The position numbers and the translations under genes are program-made. A stretch of 64,000 bases of DNA from Cordia subcordata (lineage: Eukaryota; Streptophyta; Magnoliopsida; Boraginales; Cordiaceae), in NCBI GenBank assembly GCA_028554755.1, contig JAPTOF010000001.1:37281501-37345500 (forward strand). The letters are read 5' to 3'. The notes beneath the pieces are model-generated. The model was given only the letters and a program-made list of their open reading frames with translations. It had not been told where the DNA came from and did not search any database. Within the stretch, counting starts at the first letter, position 1; every line of letters starts with the position of its first letter. Of this stretch, positions 35,324 through 46,973 are shown piece by piece.

Positions 35324-36512
35324 TTTGTTATTCTACATGCATTCAATTATTATTGAATACATTTGTATTGTTTAACAAGGAGTCATTTAAACTAAGAAAT
35401 CTATATAACTTAGATATATGTAATCGATTTTTTTCTCATTTAAGTGTGTATTTGCAACTTATTTCAAATCAGACGAAGGAATATGCATCATTTTTGAAAT
35501 CAAGCAGATTTTGTACTATTTTTAAAATCAAAGGGGAGAATTTGTGTTGAAGAAAGAATTTGTAATTTCCAAGACGTTCAAAGTTTGCATTACATCTTCC
35601 AAGTTTGTATTACATCCTCCTAAAAAGGTATAGTTTCAAGAAGAAAACTTTCAATATTCCAATGCTTGCAATCAATTTCATAGCCTAAAATCTTCTCTTA
35701 GCAACTATAAAAAAGGTATCATGAAAGCTTTGCAATTCGTCAAGCATTGAAATGAACATTCTACAACTCATTGTAAAAAACTACAAGACAATTTTTTAGT
35801 AATTTCCTCAGCATCACGAAAACAAAAAGGCTTTTCTTCTTCGCTGCATCAATAATTTGCACTAATTTACCTGAGTTTTTCGTTATTAATAAGTCAAAAT
35901 GCATTACAGAGTTGTTTCTACACTCTCTGCTAACTTTAACGAAAAAAGTAATGACATGGATTAATATGCAACGTTTTTTAAATTACTAACGAATTTTAAA
36001 AACTCAAACTTTTACAAGATACAGGGGGTATAAATACATTTTACTCAAGTTTTAAGTGCAACGTGTGAGATTGCAACCTAGCTCAAGCCCCAATTTTGTT
36101 TTGTATTTTTTTCAAGAGAAACCCCCGCCCCAGCCCGAAAGGGATTTAATCACAGAAGTTTATATCTAAAAAAAAAAAAAAAAAAATAGTTTCAACCACT
36201 TGAACTATCTCTAATCCCCTTATTTTGTTTTGTATTGACGATCAACAGAGCTAATTAGTTTAATTTTTATTAACTTTCCTTATCCGAAGTGTTAATTAAA
36301 CTTTTCTTATCTTACATTCATTAATTAAAACGTACAAAGTTATATTCCCATTATAAAACTTGAGGGATTGAAGCTTAATTACAGGCAGCGTTTGTACACT
36401 TACATGGTTTGGGAAGCTTTTCTTCCAGGTCATCTCTAACCTTTCTTAGGATGGTAATGGGTGCAAGGGGTGCCTCTGACGCCATTGCTTCATCCTCTGA
36501 AACCTCTTCCAT
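33396..36512 (-). CDS. Caleosin/peroxygenase copy 2
   Basis: Six exons on the minus strand: 36512-36404, 35016-34867, 34234-34149, 34032-33938, 33756-33631, 33549-33396. All borders are GT..AG, phases agree and 239 residues result. The EF-hand loop is [12 protein letters not shown]; haem ligand histidines are in VLQQHV (His67) and IHKCKH (His135). A hydrophobic segment in exon 3 is followed by [14 protein letters not shown], a proline knot whose first proline is Trp. Caleosins bind Ca2+ and haem and use fatty-acid hydroperoxides as oxygen donors; they sit on lipid droplets and ER. The start was taken as the first ATG in frame with [20 protein letters not shown], nine codons upstream of it. 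CTTTG-type flanks match copy 3. [14 protein letters not shown] in exon 5 and Cys for Phe after the exon 2-3 junction are departures from copy 3. Confidence 0.88.
33805..33905. mobile_element. CACTACAAGAAAAAC-type transposon end in copy 2 intron 4
   Basis: CACTACAAGAAAAACTGTTA followed by a 'cgccaagtaggttttggcgac' clause. The equivalent occurs in the same intron of copy 1 (about 27700, first bases changed) and copy 3 (47886). The start resembles a CACTA-superfamily terminus. Shared position means the insertion predates duplication of the genes. Confidence 0.6.
34577..34800. mobile_element. Inverted-repeat MITE in copy 2 intron 2
   Basis: Repeated clauses of the type AATCCGT(T/C)GCTAA and its complement TTAGCAACGGATTAAT form a large hairpin. 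The right end reads TTGTTTTTCTTGTAATG, the complement of CATTACAAGAAAAAC, so this looks like a CACTA-derived MITE that is absent from copy 3's intron. Confidence 0.5.
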
Positions 36513-38021
36513 CTCTTCTTCTCTGATCTTCACAACACTCAAGAAAGTTTGAAGTATGTACTAGTTGTATAGCGAATGAATGAACACAACTAAACTATTT
36601 TTTGGTTAAATGCTGAAACTATTGGTCACATAGTTCCTGCAAAGAAAGAGAATGAAAGCTAATGTAAAATGAGAAAAGAGAGAGAAAAAAAAGGAGGGTG
36701 AGCTAGAATGATCGGTTTACATTGTGACAGATATTCTAAGGGGCTCCTTATCTGGAATGCACTAACATAGTCTAAAGTTTGAACTGTTCAACTAAATATC
36801 TACATTGGTCAACGCAGATAATGAAACGAACGTTGTGTCAACGTCAGTTCGGTGATGAACGTTTGTTGAAAACAACGTTAAGTCAACGTTTTTGTGGCCG
36901 TCTATATGAACGTCAGTTTTTTTTAAACCATCGTCTACCTAAGATCAGCTTTTTTCTGAAACTGTCGCCTTTATGGGGACTATTTTAAAACTCTCTATGG
37001 ACTTTGTGGGCGGCTATTTAAAAACTTCATATGTAACTGCCAAGAGGAGAAAGAAAAAATTTACAATGTTTCATTCACAGTTCAGATTTCGAATTTTTTT
37101 ATCATAATAATTTATAATCATAGCATTTACGAATCAAATTAAAAATACATCTATAATTATCTTGCATAATAATATATTTATATATTACTAAAACCCTTAA
37201 CTATATCGTAAAATTGTTGCCTATTTTTTTATAGTGAAATCGTCATTTTTTTATTCTTATTTTTTTGTAGTGTGAAAAAATTAATTATAAGATTCGGAGC
37301 CATGGATCAACTGATTTTTGCGATAATTATTCTTAACATCGATGAACGGAATGAAACGAATTTTAACACAAGATTATGATAATAGCTGTCCTGTTGCATC
37401 CTGAAAATATTGGACGCTTAGTTCTATATGACAGTCCACGTTAGCTAAACAAGTTCCTCATCATCGGTTTTTGGTAGAAGATTTTAATGTATGATAACTG
37501 TATGCTCACATGCATACCGTAAAACTTTTTGCCTTTTTTATATGATCTGATTATAATTTACGAATATTTAAGTTTAGCATTCCAAATTGAACATTTACAT
37601 TTTAGGTAATAATTTACTTATTAAACCAATAAAGTTTGAAATGTAGATCAGTATTCAGTTTTCTTCAAAGCTTTGATGTTTATTTCTTGAGACATTAAGA
37701 GCTAATTTGGATTAGCTATTTTATAAAAGTGTTATTTTGAATAGTTTTTTAAAAATAACTTTTTTTTACAAGCTAAAAATTCTGACTTCTAAAAAAAGTT
37801 ATATTTGAGCTTTTTTAGAGTTTCAATTTTTTTTAAAGTCAAATCATATAATTATTGCAAATTTAATGTAATTTTTTAGGGAAAAAAGTATTTTTTCCTT
37901 AAAAAAAAAATCAATCCAAATATAATATTATTAAACATTCTAAGTGGCTTCATTTTTCTTTCTACAATCCTCCTATCTTTTCAGTATTTTTTTGGTAATT
38001 CTACTTACTATGCAATCTATC
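36513..38021. other. Upstream flank of copy 2; duplicated downstream
   Basis: 37290-37640 (CCATGGATCAACTG ..., TGTTGCATCCTGAAAATATT, CTCACATGCATACCGTAAAA) matches 55725-56045, so this flank was duplicated with the gene. 36830-36920 is rich in the word AACGT (about six times in 90 bp). 37699-37930 is a MITE-like palindrome (AGCTAATTTGGATTAGC ... AATCAATCCAAATATAATAT). There is no gene. Confidence 0.55.
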
Positions 38022-38223
38022 TAAGAGGAAAATTTACCTCGATAAATCATGTATTTTTTCCTATTAGCTTTTAAAGATAGTATTTTACAATGATAATTGT
38101 TACAAGAGATAGTCATCAAGTAGAAGCCTTATACTATGATACAGATAATAATTTTACGAATTTTAAAGCTGCTTAGTTATAGAAGATAAGGTTTTGATAA
38201 CTACAACTTTAATTGGCTTAACA
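38022..38223 (-). repeat. 3' LTR of copia element
   Basis: Begins TAAGAGGAAAATTTACCTC and ends GGCTTAACA. It matches 42484-42679 throughout (TTTTACAATGATAATTGTTA, ACAAGAGATAGTCATCAAGT in both). Confidence 0.85.
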
Positions 38224-38680
38224 CCCCCTTGCAAGCTCATTGGGGGTTTATTCATAGGAAGCTTGTCATGGAGGAATTCAAATTGCGGCCGATACAAAGA
38301 TTTGGTGAAGACATTCGCTAGTTGATTTCTGGTTTGCAAATACTGAATTTGAAAAGTACCATAAAAATGCGTTCACGGACAAAATGCATATCACTGTCAA
38401 TGTGCTTCCTCCGGTTGTGAATGATTGGATTAGATGCCATATAAAGGGCACTAATGTTATTACAGTAAAGCGTAGGACAATCTGTGAACATAATGGAGAG
38501 GAATCGTTCTATATGAGCACCCAAAGCATTTCAGAAGCTAAAGATGTTAGTGCACGATATTCAGCCTCTGAACTGGACTTAGAAACCATAGTTTGCTTCT
38601 TAGAACTCCAAGAAATGAGATTCGAAACTAAGTAAACAACAAACCCAGTTGTCGAGCGATAAGTGGTAGGATAACATGTC
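38224..38680 (-). pseudogene. Copia RNase H fragment
   Basis: The minus frame at 38524-38318 reads LYCNNISALYMASNPIIHNR followed by KHIDSDMHFVRERI, the RNase H segment (usual form CDNISA..LA.NPV.H.R.KHIEID.HFVRE). Upstream, the frame is shifted relative to the RT. The expected end motif (ADIFTK) is degraded. Confidence 0.85.
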
Positions 38681-39700
38681 TAATTTGCATCATTATAGCC
38701 ACTTAATCGTAATGTTTTGCACGGTTGAAAAAGAAGACCATATGTGATCGTGCTCTTAACATAGTGTAAGATACGCTTTGCCACTATTAGATGAATTGCC
38801 ATAGGAGAATGCATATACTGGCAAACAGAGTTCACTACATATAAGATGCCTGGGCGGGTCATTGTCAAATATTGAAAAGCGCCGACCATTTGACAAAAAT
38901 AAGTAGGATAATCCAGTGGCTCGCCATCAGTGTCATTGATCTTCATACCAGAAGCCGGAGTAGACACAAGTTTAGCTCCATCCATATCAAATTGTTTCAA
39001 CGACTGCACTGAATATTTTGTTTGAGTAAGATACAAGCCCTTGTGATCATGACGAACTTCCATCCCTAGAAAATAGTGCAAATCACCTAAATCTTTCATG
39101 GCAAATTTGGTAGACAAAAGTTGAATAAAGGATTTTGTAGCTGCATAAGAATCACTAGTGATGACAATGCCATGAACATAAATTAAAAGAATAAGGATAT
39201 CATCTAAGGTGCGCCGCACAAAAAGAGAAGCAACGTGATATGAATTTGAAAAACCACACGATATGAGAAAAGAGCTAATTTTATAATACCAAGCTCGAGG
39301 GGCTTGTATAAGTCCATATAGTGACTTGTGCAATTTACACACAAAATCCGGATGAGTGGAGTCCACAAATCCCTGTGGTTGATGCATATATACTGTTTCA
39401 GCAAGGTCACCATGTAAGAAGGCGTTCTTAACGTCAAGTTGTCGAAGTGACCAATTATTCGAAATTGCCAATGTAAGAATGAAACGGATAGTAGCTGGTT
39501 GAACCATGAGACTGAAAGTGTCCTCATAATCAATACCCGGTTGTTGAATATACCCCTTAGCCACTAAATGGGCTTTATAACGCTCTATAATGCCATCAGA
39601 TTTCTGCTTAATTCGATACACCCAATGACATTCATGTCTTTTGTAAGAGGAACTAAAGACCAGGTTCGATTTTGAATAAGGTTATTAAACTCGTTTGCTA
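38680..39700 (-). pseudogene. Copia reverse transcriptase
   Basis: The minus frame 39621-38680 (313 codons) covers RVT_2. It contains YKAHLVAKGYIQQPGIDYEDTF (in shortened form YKAHLVAKGY), LDVKNAFLHGDL, MHQPQGF, LHKSLYGLIQAPRAWY, LGDLHYFLGMEV and MVGAFQYLTMTRPGI. The catalytic YVDD box reads YVHG, so two essential aspartates are lost or displaced, which abolishes activity. The frame is long but the element cannot be autonomous. Confidence 0.92.
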
Positions 39701-40029
39701 TAGCCGTATGCTAATTGGCATCCTTACTTGCCTGAGTGTAATACGTAGGCTCAGGAGGAAAAGAGGAGACAAAGGCTAGAAGTCCATGCTTAAGAAGGTG
39801 TCGAGTGACTGAAAAAAGCTTTGGTTTACAAGTCCCATCCATTGTCCTTATAATCATAGGATGTGTGCGTTTGGAAGGTGCTTGAGTGATAACTGAAGGA
39901 ACGAGAACATGATGATCCATAGGTACCATATCAAAGAACTCGTTCGTGGTGGCATGCATGTCATTCTCTTACGGCACAGTTGGAGATGGACATATGGATT
40001 GTCCAAGACCATTTTCATTGTCCACTCAT

Positions 40030-41445
40030 GATAGAAACGTCAAGTGTGGTGGTGAAGTAGTGTCCACAGATTCAACAGTTTGGTGGTCAAATGTGGAGTT
40101 AAACATGTCCACAGGTTCAACAGCTTGGCAGTCAAATGTGGAGTTAAACACCTGGGTATGCACCATTGGAAAAGGCTTGAAAGTGAATAATGGTGGGAAC
40201 TCCTTTCTGAAGAAAACATCTTAGCTATATCAAAATTACACTCATCAAAGATGACATGGCGAGAAATAAGAATCCGATTGGTAGCTATATCATAACATTT
40301 ATATCTTTTATGCATTAGACTGTAACCAATAAAGAAACATTGTATAGATTTAAAGTCCAATTTCCCACGACCAAAAGGTGTAAGACAAGGATAGCATGTG
40401 GAACCAAAAACCCCCAAAAAATCATAATCTGGCAACTTTTTATATAGAATTTCAAAAGGTGATTTTTGATTTGTGACTGCCAAAGGAAGTCAATTAATGA
40501 GAAAGATTGCTGTAAAAAAGCCATGATTCCAGAAAACTTTAAGTAAACCATAGTGAGCAAGTAAAGTCAAACCAGTTTCTACTAAATGACAATGTTTTTG
40601 CTCAGCGGTATCATTTTATTCAGGTGTCTCTGGACATGACAATTGTTGAACACTACCATATTTGTCAAACAAAGTAGTAAGACCACGATGCACAAACTCA
40701 CCACCACCATTAGTTTGAACAATCTTAATCTTAGCCTGAAACATATTGTGAACCATGGAAATAAAAGTTGAAAAAAATGTTGATTACATCAGATTTCCTT
40801 TTCAAGGGATAATACTACACAAAACGACTAATGTCGTCAACTAGAATTAAATAAAATCTGGAACCTTCTAAAGAAACCTCGGGTGCTGGACCCCAGACAT
40901 CACAGTGAATAAACTCCAGTATCTGTGAGGAACGCCGATATATAGATGAAAAAGCAGTCTTTTGCGTTTCCCCAGTTGACAACTTCGACACACATCATTA
41001 AAGGAGTTAACCAAATCAGCTAAAATAATAGGTTGGACTTATGAATAACCCTAAGTGACGGGTGGCCTAACCTTGCATGCCATACATCCCTTGAAAACTT
41101 ATTCGCCGAAAGAGCAGATTGATTCCTTGAAACGAAAGTATAAAGATTGCCATCACTTTGATCGTGATGGAGAAGTTGTCCTGTCCGAAAGTCTTTGATA
41201 TAATAATGAGTAGGAGTAAGAATTATGCAATAATTATGATCCTTTGTAAACTGGGCTACTGACAATAATTGTTTGGCAAGATTTGAAATAAGCAAAATAT
41301 CACAGGTAAGTGAAGACTCATTAGACAAACTCAAAGGAATAGAACTAGAGTGAGTTATTGGTAAACTCATGCCATTGCCAACCATGACTGCATCAGTGCC
41401 AGAGTAGAGACGCTTACTAGTTACAGGAGTATCAACTAGAGCCAT
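40030..41445 (-). pseudogene. Copia integrase and GAG-pre-integrase region
   Basis: The frame 41445-41020 ends with VWHARLGHPSLRVI, the GAG-pre-integrase motif. It is preceded by a protease-proximal VGNGMSLPI...GS-type segment. The integrase core (about 40990-40560) is broken by stops, and 40483-40040 reads KSPFEILYKKLPDYDFLGVF and GSTCYPCLTPFGRGKLDFKS, the integrase C-terminal part. A near-duplicate sentence (TCAACAG.TTGG..GTCAAATGTGGAGTTAAACA) occurs twice at about 40072 and 40119. Confidence 0.88.
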
Positions 41446-41542
41446 ATGATAGGTCGCACTGGAATTAAATTACGATTGAGAGTTATTAGAATCTGTTAAT
41501 TGCATAGCAGTAAGAGCTTTGGCATTCTGAGAAATGGTTCAT

Positions 41543-42429
41543 CTAGGACAAAACAGTTGTTAGCTTTATGAAAAAGGAAATCACATCTATAGCAAACAAC
41601 ATGGGAAAACCCAGTTGGCAAAGATCGACCATGGCCTCTGCCTGCAGAACGATCTCCACGTCGTCCACGTTGGTTTGCTCAACCAGTAGAGGGAGGGCGA
41701 GACGTCGGAGAGGAAGATGGCACCAATTGCTTGGAGTCAGACATGGATGTTGACACAGAGAGAGCTGTAGACTTCTCAAGCTACCAAAAGAATTATTCAG
41801 ACGTATTTCAAAATGTAATAACAAACCATAAACCTCTGCATATGAAGGACAAGAAGGGCGTGAATTTATTGCTGTAACAATAAGGTCATAATCCGAACTA
41901 AGACCACGGAGTGTCCAAAGTATAAGATCTTTATCATTAACAGGTTTCCCCATACTCGCAAAAGTTAAAGACAAGGACTTAGCACACTGAATGTATTGAT
42001 GAATAGACTGGGTTCCTTTAGTTAAAGACTGTAATTCAGTCTTGAGCTGTTGAGTGCATGCCCGAGATTGGGTGCCATATAAAACTTCCAAAGTAGTCCA
42101 TACCTCACGAGCAGAGTTTTTGTCGACAACCTGAGAAAGACCTAAATTAGAGAGGGATACTAGTAACCAACCAAGCACTATTTGTTGAAGGCGCAGCCAT
42201 TGAGCAACCTGTTCTGGAGGTAAATCAGGTTGAACATGGGTGCCATCAATAAAACCAAGAAGAGAATGGATCACAAAACGGGCAAGACTTGAGTCTTCCA
42301 AAGTAGAAAATTGTCGGTCACAAGTTTGAGAGAGATTTCTTGAGGAATATGTTTAACATCTAGATAATGAGTTTGTGGTGTTTGAGTTGCAAAAGAGGTG
42401 GCGACTATAAGAGAAGAGGAAGATGCCAT
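41543..42429 (-). pseudogene. Copia Gag (UBN2-type)
   Basis: The original start is probably ATG at 42429-42427 (MASSSSLIVAT). The frame is shifted near 42310 and then continues as DGTHVQPDLPPEQVAQWLRL, REVWTTLEVLYGTQSRACT and GTQSIHQYIQCAKSLS down to 41543, the typical plant copia Gag (UBN2 / retrotran_gag_2). The zinc knuckle near 41590-41560 is damaged. Confidence 0.88.
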
Positions 42430-42483
42430 TTTCCAAATAAGAAGTGTGAAGCGTGGAGAAAAACCTAGGCTAAGCTGATACCA

Positions 42484-42679
42484 TGAGAGAAAAATTTACC
42501 TCAATAAATCATGAATTTTCCTATTGCCTTTTAAAGAGAGTATTTTACAATGATAATTGTTACAAGAGATAGTCATCAAGTAAAAGTCCTATACTATGAT
42601 GCAAATAATAATTTTACAAATTTTAAAACTACTTAGTTACAGAAGACAAAGTTTTGATAACCACGATTTTAACTGACCA
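42484..42679 (-). repeat. 5' LTR of copia element
   Basis: Starts TGAGAGAAAAATTTACCTC next to the primer site at 42474-42483 and ends AACTGACCA. It is directly followed by TRIM-family sequence, and its last 35 bp are carried along in the tandem repeat at 42650-43106. Confidence 0.8.
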
Positions 42680-43106
42680 TATTAGAGTTACCACCTCATC
42701 TAAAAGCTTAAACTTTTAGAGAGGATATTGATTTATTTATTTATTGTGTAAGTTTTTATAACACCTCATCTAAAAGTTTAAACTTTTAGAGAGGGTATTG
42801 GTTTATTTATTTATTGTGTAAGTTTTGATAACCACGATTTTAACTGACCATATTAGAGTTACCACCTCATCTAAACTTTTAGAGAGGGTATTGGTTTATT
42901 TATTTATTGTGTAAGTTTTGATAACCACGATTTTAACTGACCATATTAGAGTTACCACCTCATCTAAACTTTTAGAGAGGGTATTGGTTTATTTATTTAT
43001 TGTGTAAGTTTTGATAACCACGATTTTAACTGACCATATTAGAGTTACCACCTCATCTAAAAGTTTAAACTTTTAGAGAGGGTATTGGTTTATTTATTTA
43101 TTGTGT
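42650..43106 (-). repeat. Tandem array joining copia LTR tail and TRIM-a LTR (93-bp units)
   Basis: The unit begins GTTTTGATAACCACGATTTT at 42822, 42915 and 43008, exactly 93 bp apart, with a longer variant unit starting near 42651. Each unit is a chimera of the last ~35 bp of the copia LTR and a TRIM-a LTR on the minus strand (TGTTAACACAATAAATAAAT...). The middle units are identical, so expansion is recent. Confidence 0.9.
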
Positions 43107-43224
43107 TAACACACCCTCTCACATATAATGTAATTTGTTCAGAGCTTACACGTGGACAATTTAATATTTTTAAATGAATGGAAGTAAGATCGAACTGTCG
43201 TTTAGCTTTTAGGCTCTGATACCA
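43107..43224 (-). mobile_element. TRIM-a internal region
   Basis: Minus-strand reading gives primer site TGGTATCAGAGCC (43224-43212), a 90-bp spacer, then a purine tract GTGAGAGGGTG. It matches the internal region of the complete TRIM at 48792-48910. Its 5' LTR has been replaced by the TRIM-b element to the right. Confidence 0.75.
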
Positions 43225-43594
43225 TGTCAAGAATCCTAGAGTGCCAACCTAAAACCATTGGTGCTAAGTGGAGTAGCCCAAGATCTTATTAAGTTGTCTT
43301 GAATAGTATAAACTTTCTATGTGGGACGAATAATATTCTAACACTCCTCTTTACGTGTGACCTAATTTGGTAATTGAAAGAAGGATTGCACGTGGATAAA
43401 TTAGAACGTTACACGTGGAAGGAGGGTCACACGTGGACAAATATAATTGGCCCATAATCTGGGCTTTGATACCATGAGAAGAATCCTGAGATTCCAACAT
43501 AAAACAAATTTGTGCTAGGTGAAGTAGTCTAAGATCTCATTAGGTAGTATTAGATTTTATAAACTTTCTATGTAGGAGGAATAATATTCTAATA
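43225..43594 (-). mobile_element. TRIM-b: miniature LTR element
   Basis: Two LTRs of about 119 bp (43225-43343 starting TGTCAAGAATCCTAGAGT; 43475-43594 starting TGAGAAGAATCCTGAGAT) enclose about 130 bp. On the minus strand a primer site TGGTATCAAAGC (43474-43463) adjoins the right LTR, and a purine tract AAAGAGGAG (43352-43344) adjoins the left LTR. It has no coding capacity, so it is a terminal-repeat retrotransposon in miniature or similar. Confidence 0.8.
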
Positions 43595-44475
43595 CTATCT
43601 ACATTTTTACATTGTTCAGAAATATAAATCTAAAATTACACAAAAATCAATTATAAATCTATTCATATCAAAATATACTTAAAAAGTATAAGTCTTATTC
43701 AGTCATCGATTATTTTTTCTCTGACAAAATAAATTTTTGATCAATTAAAAATTATTTATATAATAAAAAATTTCTTAAAACTAATTTATCAAAAAATAAT
43801 TTTTGTTATGCTTTAATAATAAAATATTATTATAAGAAATATATATTTAATTATATAAATTATCTTATCTCAATAGTAGTTATAACAATTATAAGAACAA
43901 TAATGTAATACTAATGTATTTTTACATCATTTTGCACTCATTAACTAATCTAATAGCTAATTTTGGTCCTGTTAAGTGACAACGTCTAGAGTAGCATTTA
44001 GTATTTTCGTTAAATCAAGCCCCTATTTTGTCTAATTATTTTTTTCAGAAGATGAGCATTTCAAGGAGTGTACTACGTTTAAAGGAGCATTTCTCAAACA
44101 TTATCAATGTTTAACGTTTCAAAATGAAAAATAACTTTTATTTCTTTTTCAATTTTATCCCCTTTTTACTCAATCCTACCTTATCCATTTTTTCCCCCAA
44201 TCCTATCAATTCCACATAACCTTTATATAATAATTTATTATTAAACTATATCCTGCATAGATTTTTTTACGCAAATAATTTATCCATTTTTTATTTTTAA
44301 TTTTGTTGACAAAAAGAACTTCGGATCTATTAAGATAAAGTTTTTTTTGACATATTGATAAAAATAAATTTTCAAGAAATTATTTCTATCATACTTTAAT
44401 AATAAATTATTGTTATCATAAATATAAATTTAATTTTCAATTTATCATCTTATTTCAATATTATTAATAGCAATA

Positions 44476-44505
44476 ATAATGATGATGATGATGATGTTGA
44501 TGGTG

Positions 44506-44570
<65 letters not shown>

Positions 44571-44571
44571 T
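44476..44571. repeat. (ATA)n / (ATG)n trinucleotide microsatellite
   Basis: ATAATGATGATGATGATGTT passes into a long pure (AATA/ATA) run of about 25 units. Confidence 0.95.
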
Positions 44572-44655
44572 ACTGTTATTTAAACTAATAAAAATAACAT
44601 TAATAGTAAAGTGATATTCATTTTTTTTATTGTATTTTACATCTATCAGCTAACT

Positions 44656-44952
44656 CGCTAGGAGAAATTGGTGGATTACAGACGGAAAATTTGAGACAAA
44701 GATAATTGAGATAGAAAATTTCTATCTAATTGAGACAGATTTGGACATATTTGAGACGGAAAATTTTCATATCAAATTGTCTCGAACGTATTTCAATTAA
44801 AAGCGGAATTTTTCATCTCAAAATTTGAGACGAGGATTTTTGCAGACAAGAAATTTTCATATCAAATTGTCTCAAATTGGATTTAAGATGGAATTTTTTA
44901 AATTTGAAACAAAAAATTTTCGTCTCAAATCTATTTTTTTTTTTTGGTAGTG
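44656..44952. mobile_element. MITE-like block rich in 'gagacggaaaattt' clauses
   Basis: Repeated and inverted clauses such as TTGAGACGGAAAATTTTCAT and its complement AAATTTTCGTCTCAAAT occur about six times. The right end is TTTGGTAGTG. It is related to 29550-29760. No coding sequence is seen. Confidence 0.55.
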
Positions 44953-46973
44953 AACTTAATAGCTAATTTTAGCAAACTTATTTTTTTTTTCATCTGCTCT
45001 CTAAACAGCTATCCGCTCTCTATGTTATAAGATATAAGCAATCTATCCTTATCTTATTTTTCATAATTATAGAGATAAGCAATCTATTATCAAACATAGA
45101 TTGCCAGAATTAAAGCCTGTGTGTCTAACAGTTGGTTCTCTATTTTATTGAATGGTGAATTGACGGGTTTCTTCCCCTCTATTCTGCATTTTTTTTTTTT
45201 TTTGTATTATAATTGGCCTGTCAAATATATATTCTTAGGAGTAGAATAGAGGGTAGATCAATACCCTCCCTCTATATTGTACTTTCTTCTTTGTTTGGAA
45301 TAAAATTGCAGGGGTGTCACTCTTTTTCAAAAAAAAATTATAAAATTCAAAACAAATCATACTTTTTTTGTATAAAAAAATCTTATAATTAACGTATACT
45401 AAATAGAGCAATAGTGGTTAGCCAATTTGCATTCACACCAGTCATTCTGATTCTGATATCGTATATAAACTCTGAAAATGTGATGATATTGTGAATCATG
45501 ATGAGATCATCAATATACTCAAAATGCATGCTCATCCTAATGCTATAATTACCATTTTTAATTTCTTCGTCTACTTGCACAACTTGTAATTCAGACCATC
45601 ACAAAGAGGACAAAACATGGAAGCTTCGTTATGTTGACGTTTGGCGCAGTGAAATATTAGGTTCGTTAAAACAAGATTATGCAATTAAAATAAGAAATAA
45701 GAAAAATTGATAATTGAGATACAAAATTTTACATGAAAAAACTCCCAAATAAATTGATGGAAATTTTTTGGTCAATGTAAAAGTATTTTACAACATTTTT
45801 CTAAAATAAGGAAAAAATTATATTACTCTTTCTTATAATAGGAGAAACTAACAAGTGGAAGAAATACAAACACTCAAGGAACTCTATAAAATTTTGTCTT
45901 TGTTGTTGCTTTGCTTGCTGATTTGCCTTCATCCATTCCCGGGTGTTTATAGGCAAAACTTGAATAAAATTTCAAACAAGCTTAATTGATGGTTGAAGCA
46001 TGCATTACCTTCTATATATTTTTGGGTTAAACTTTTGGTTTGGCTCATCAATCATTGCCTCCACTTTATTTGATTCATACAACTGCGCAAAAAGTAAAGA
46101 GTTGGCAAAACGCCCAAACAAGCAAGCTCGACGTGTGTTTTACGATTGTGTAAAAAACAAGAGAAGAAAGAAAAGCAAGAGAGAATGAGAGAGAAATGAA
46201 TGAAGGGCTAATAATCATTTGTTTCTTTTTGCCGATTACTGCATTTTTTTTGGTTTTAAGATGTTTTTTAATATAAAAATTATGATTTATTTTTGAATTT
46301 TTATAATATATTTGTGATAAAATATCTTATTTATAATTTAAAAAATAAAACAATAATAAATTACTTATATTTTGTAAGCTAATAAGTATGGTCTATTTTG
46401 AGTTCTCACGAAATGATTGTGATAGGTTATCTGATATCCTATAAGATAAAAAAAAAAAAAAAAAAAGCATCTCATTCACATCAATTGAGAAAAACACATC
46501 TTATAATAAGCCCATTCCAAACACAGCTGACAACTCTTTCTTTCTCGCTCGATCTCTATTTCTTGCAGATGCGCACACACATATTCACACTCTTTTTTTT
46601 TTCTTTTTTTGTTGGCACACAATTGAACCTCCATGATCTTTGGATTAGTCCTTGATATTTATCCTTAAATTTTACTTCAAAATATTAATTTTTTTGCCCT
46701 AAAATATTATGGTGTATAGATCTTATTCGGGTCTTTAGTATATATGTTATATGCTAACTGCAGTAATAGTCGTCGTATCTGAAATTAATTGATTTAAGTT
46801 CAATATACACTTCGTGGACTGATTTAAGTGTTTTGATTTATTGTTTAATTTGTATCATATTATTTTAATTCAATACTAAATGCTTGGATGCGCAATTGCT
46901 TGGTGACTAATATTAAAAAAATATATTTGATTAATAATATCGATAATGAGTTAATTATTCAAAGATGAACATA

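Larger units (their letters stand above)
38022..42679 (-). mobile_element. Ty1/copia retrotransposon with both LTRs
   Basis: Two about 200-bp LTRs (38022-38223 and 42484-42679) flank gag, protease/GAG-pre-integrase, integrase, RT and RNase H in the copia order on the minus strand. The primer site GCTGATACCA (42474-42483, complement TGGTATCAGC) abuts the right LTR and fits initiator tRNA-Met. A purine tract AAGGGGGT (minus strand, complement at 38224-38231) abuts the left LTR. LTRs differ at roughly one base in ten, frames are broken and the YVDD box is altered, so the element is inactive and moderately old. It lies between caleosin copies 2 and 3. Confidence 0.9.

Noticed and set aside
35152..35550. 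132-codon plus-strand frame
   Set aside because: Low complexity with an (IY)n run from an AT microsatellite, lying in intron 1 of caleosin copy 2 on the other strand.
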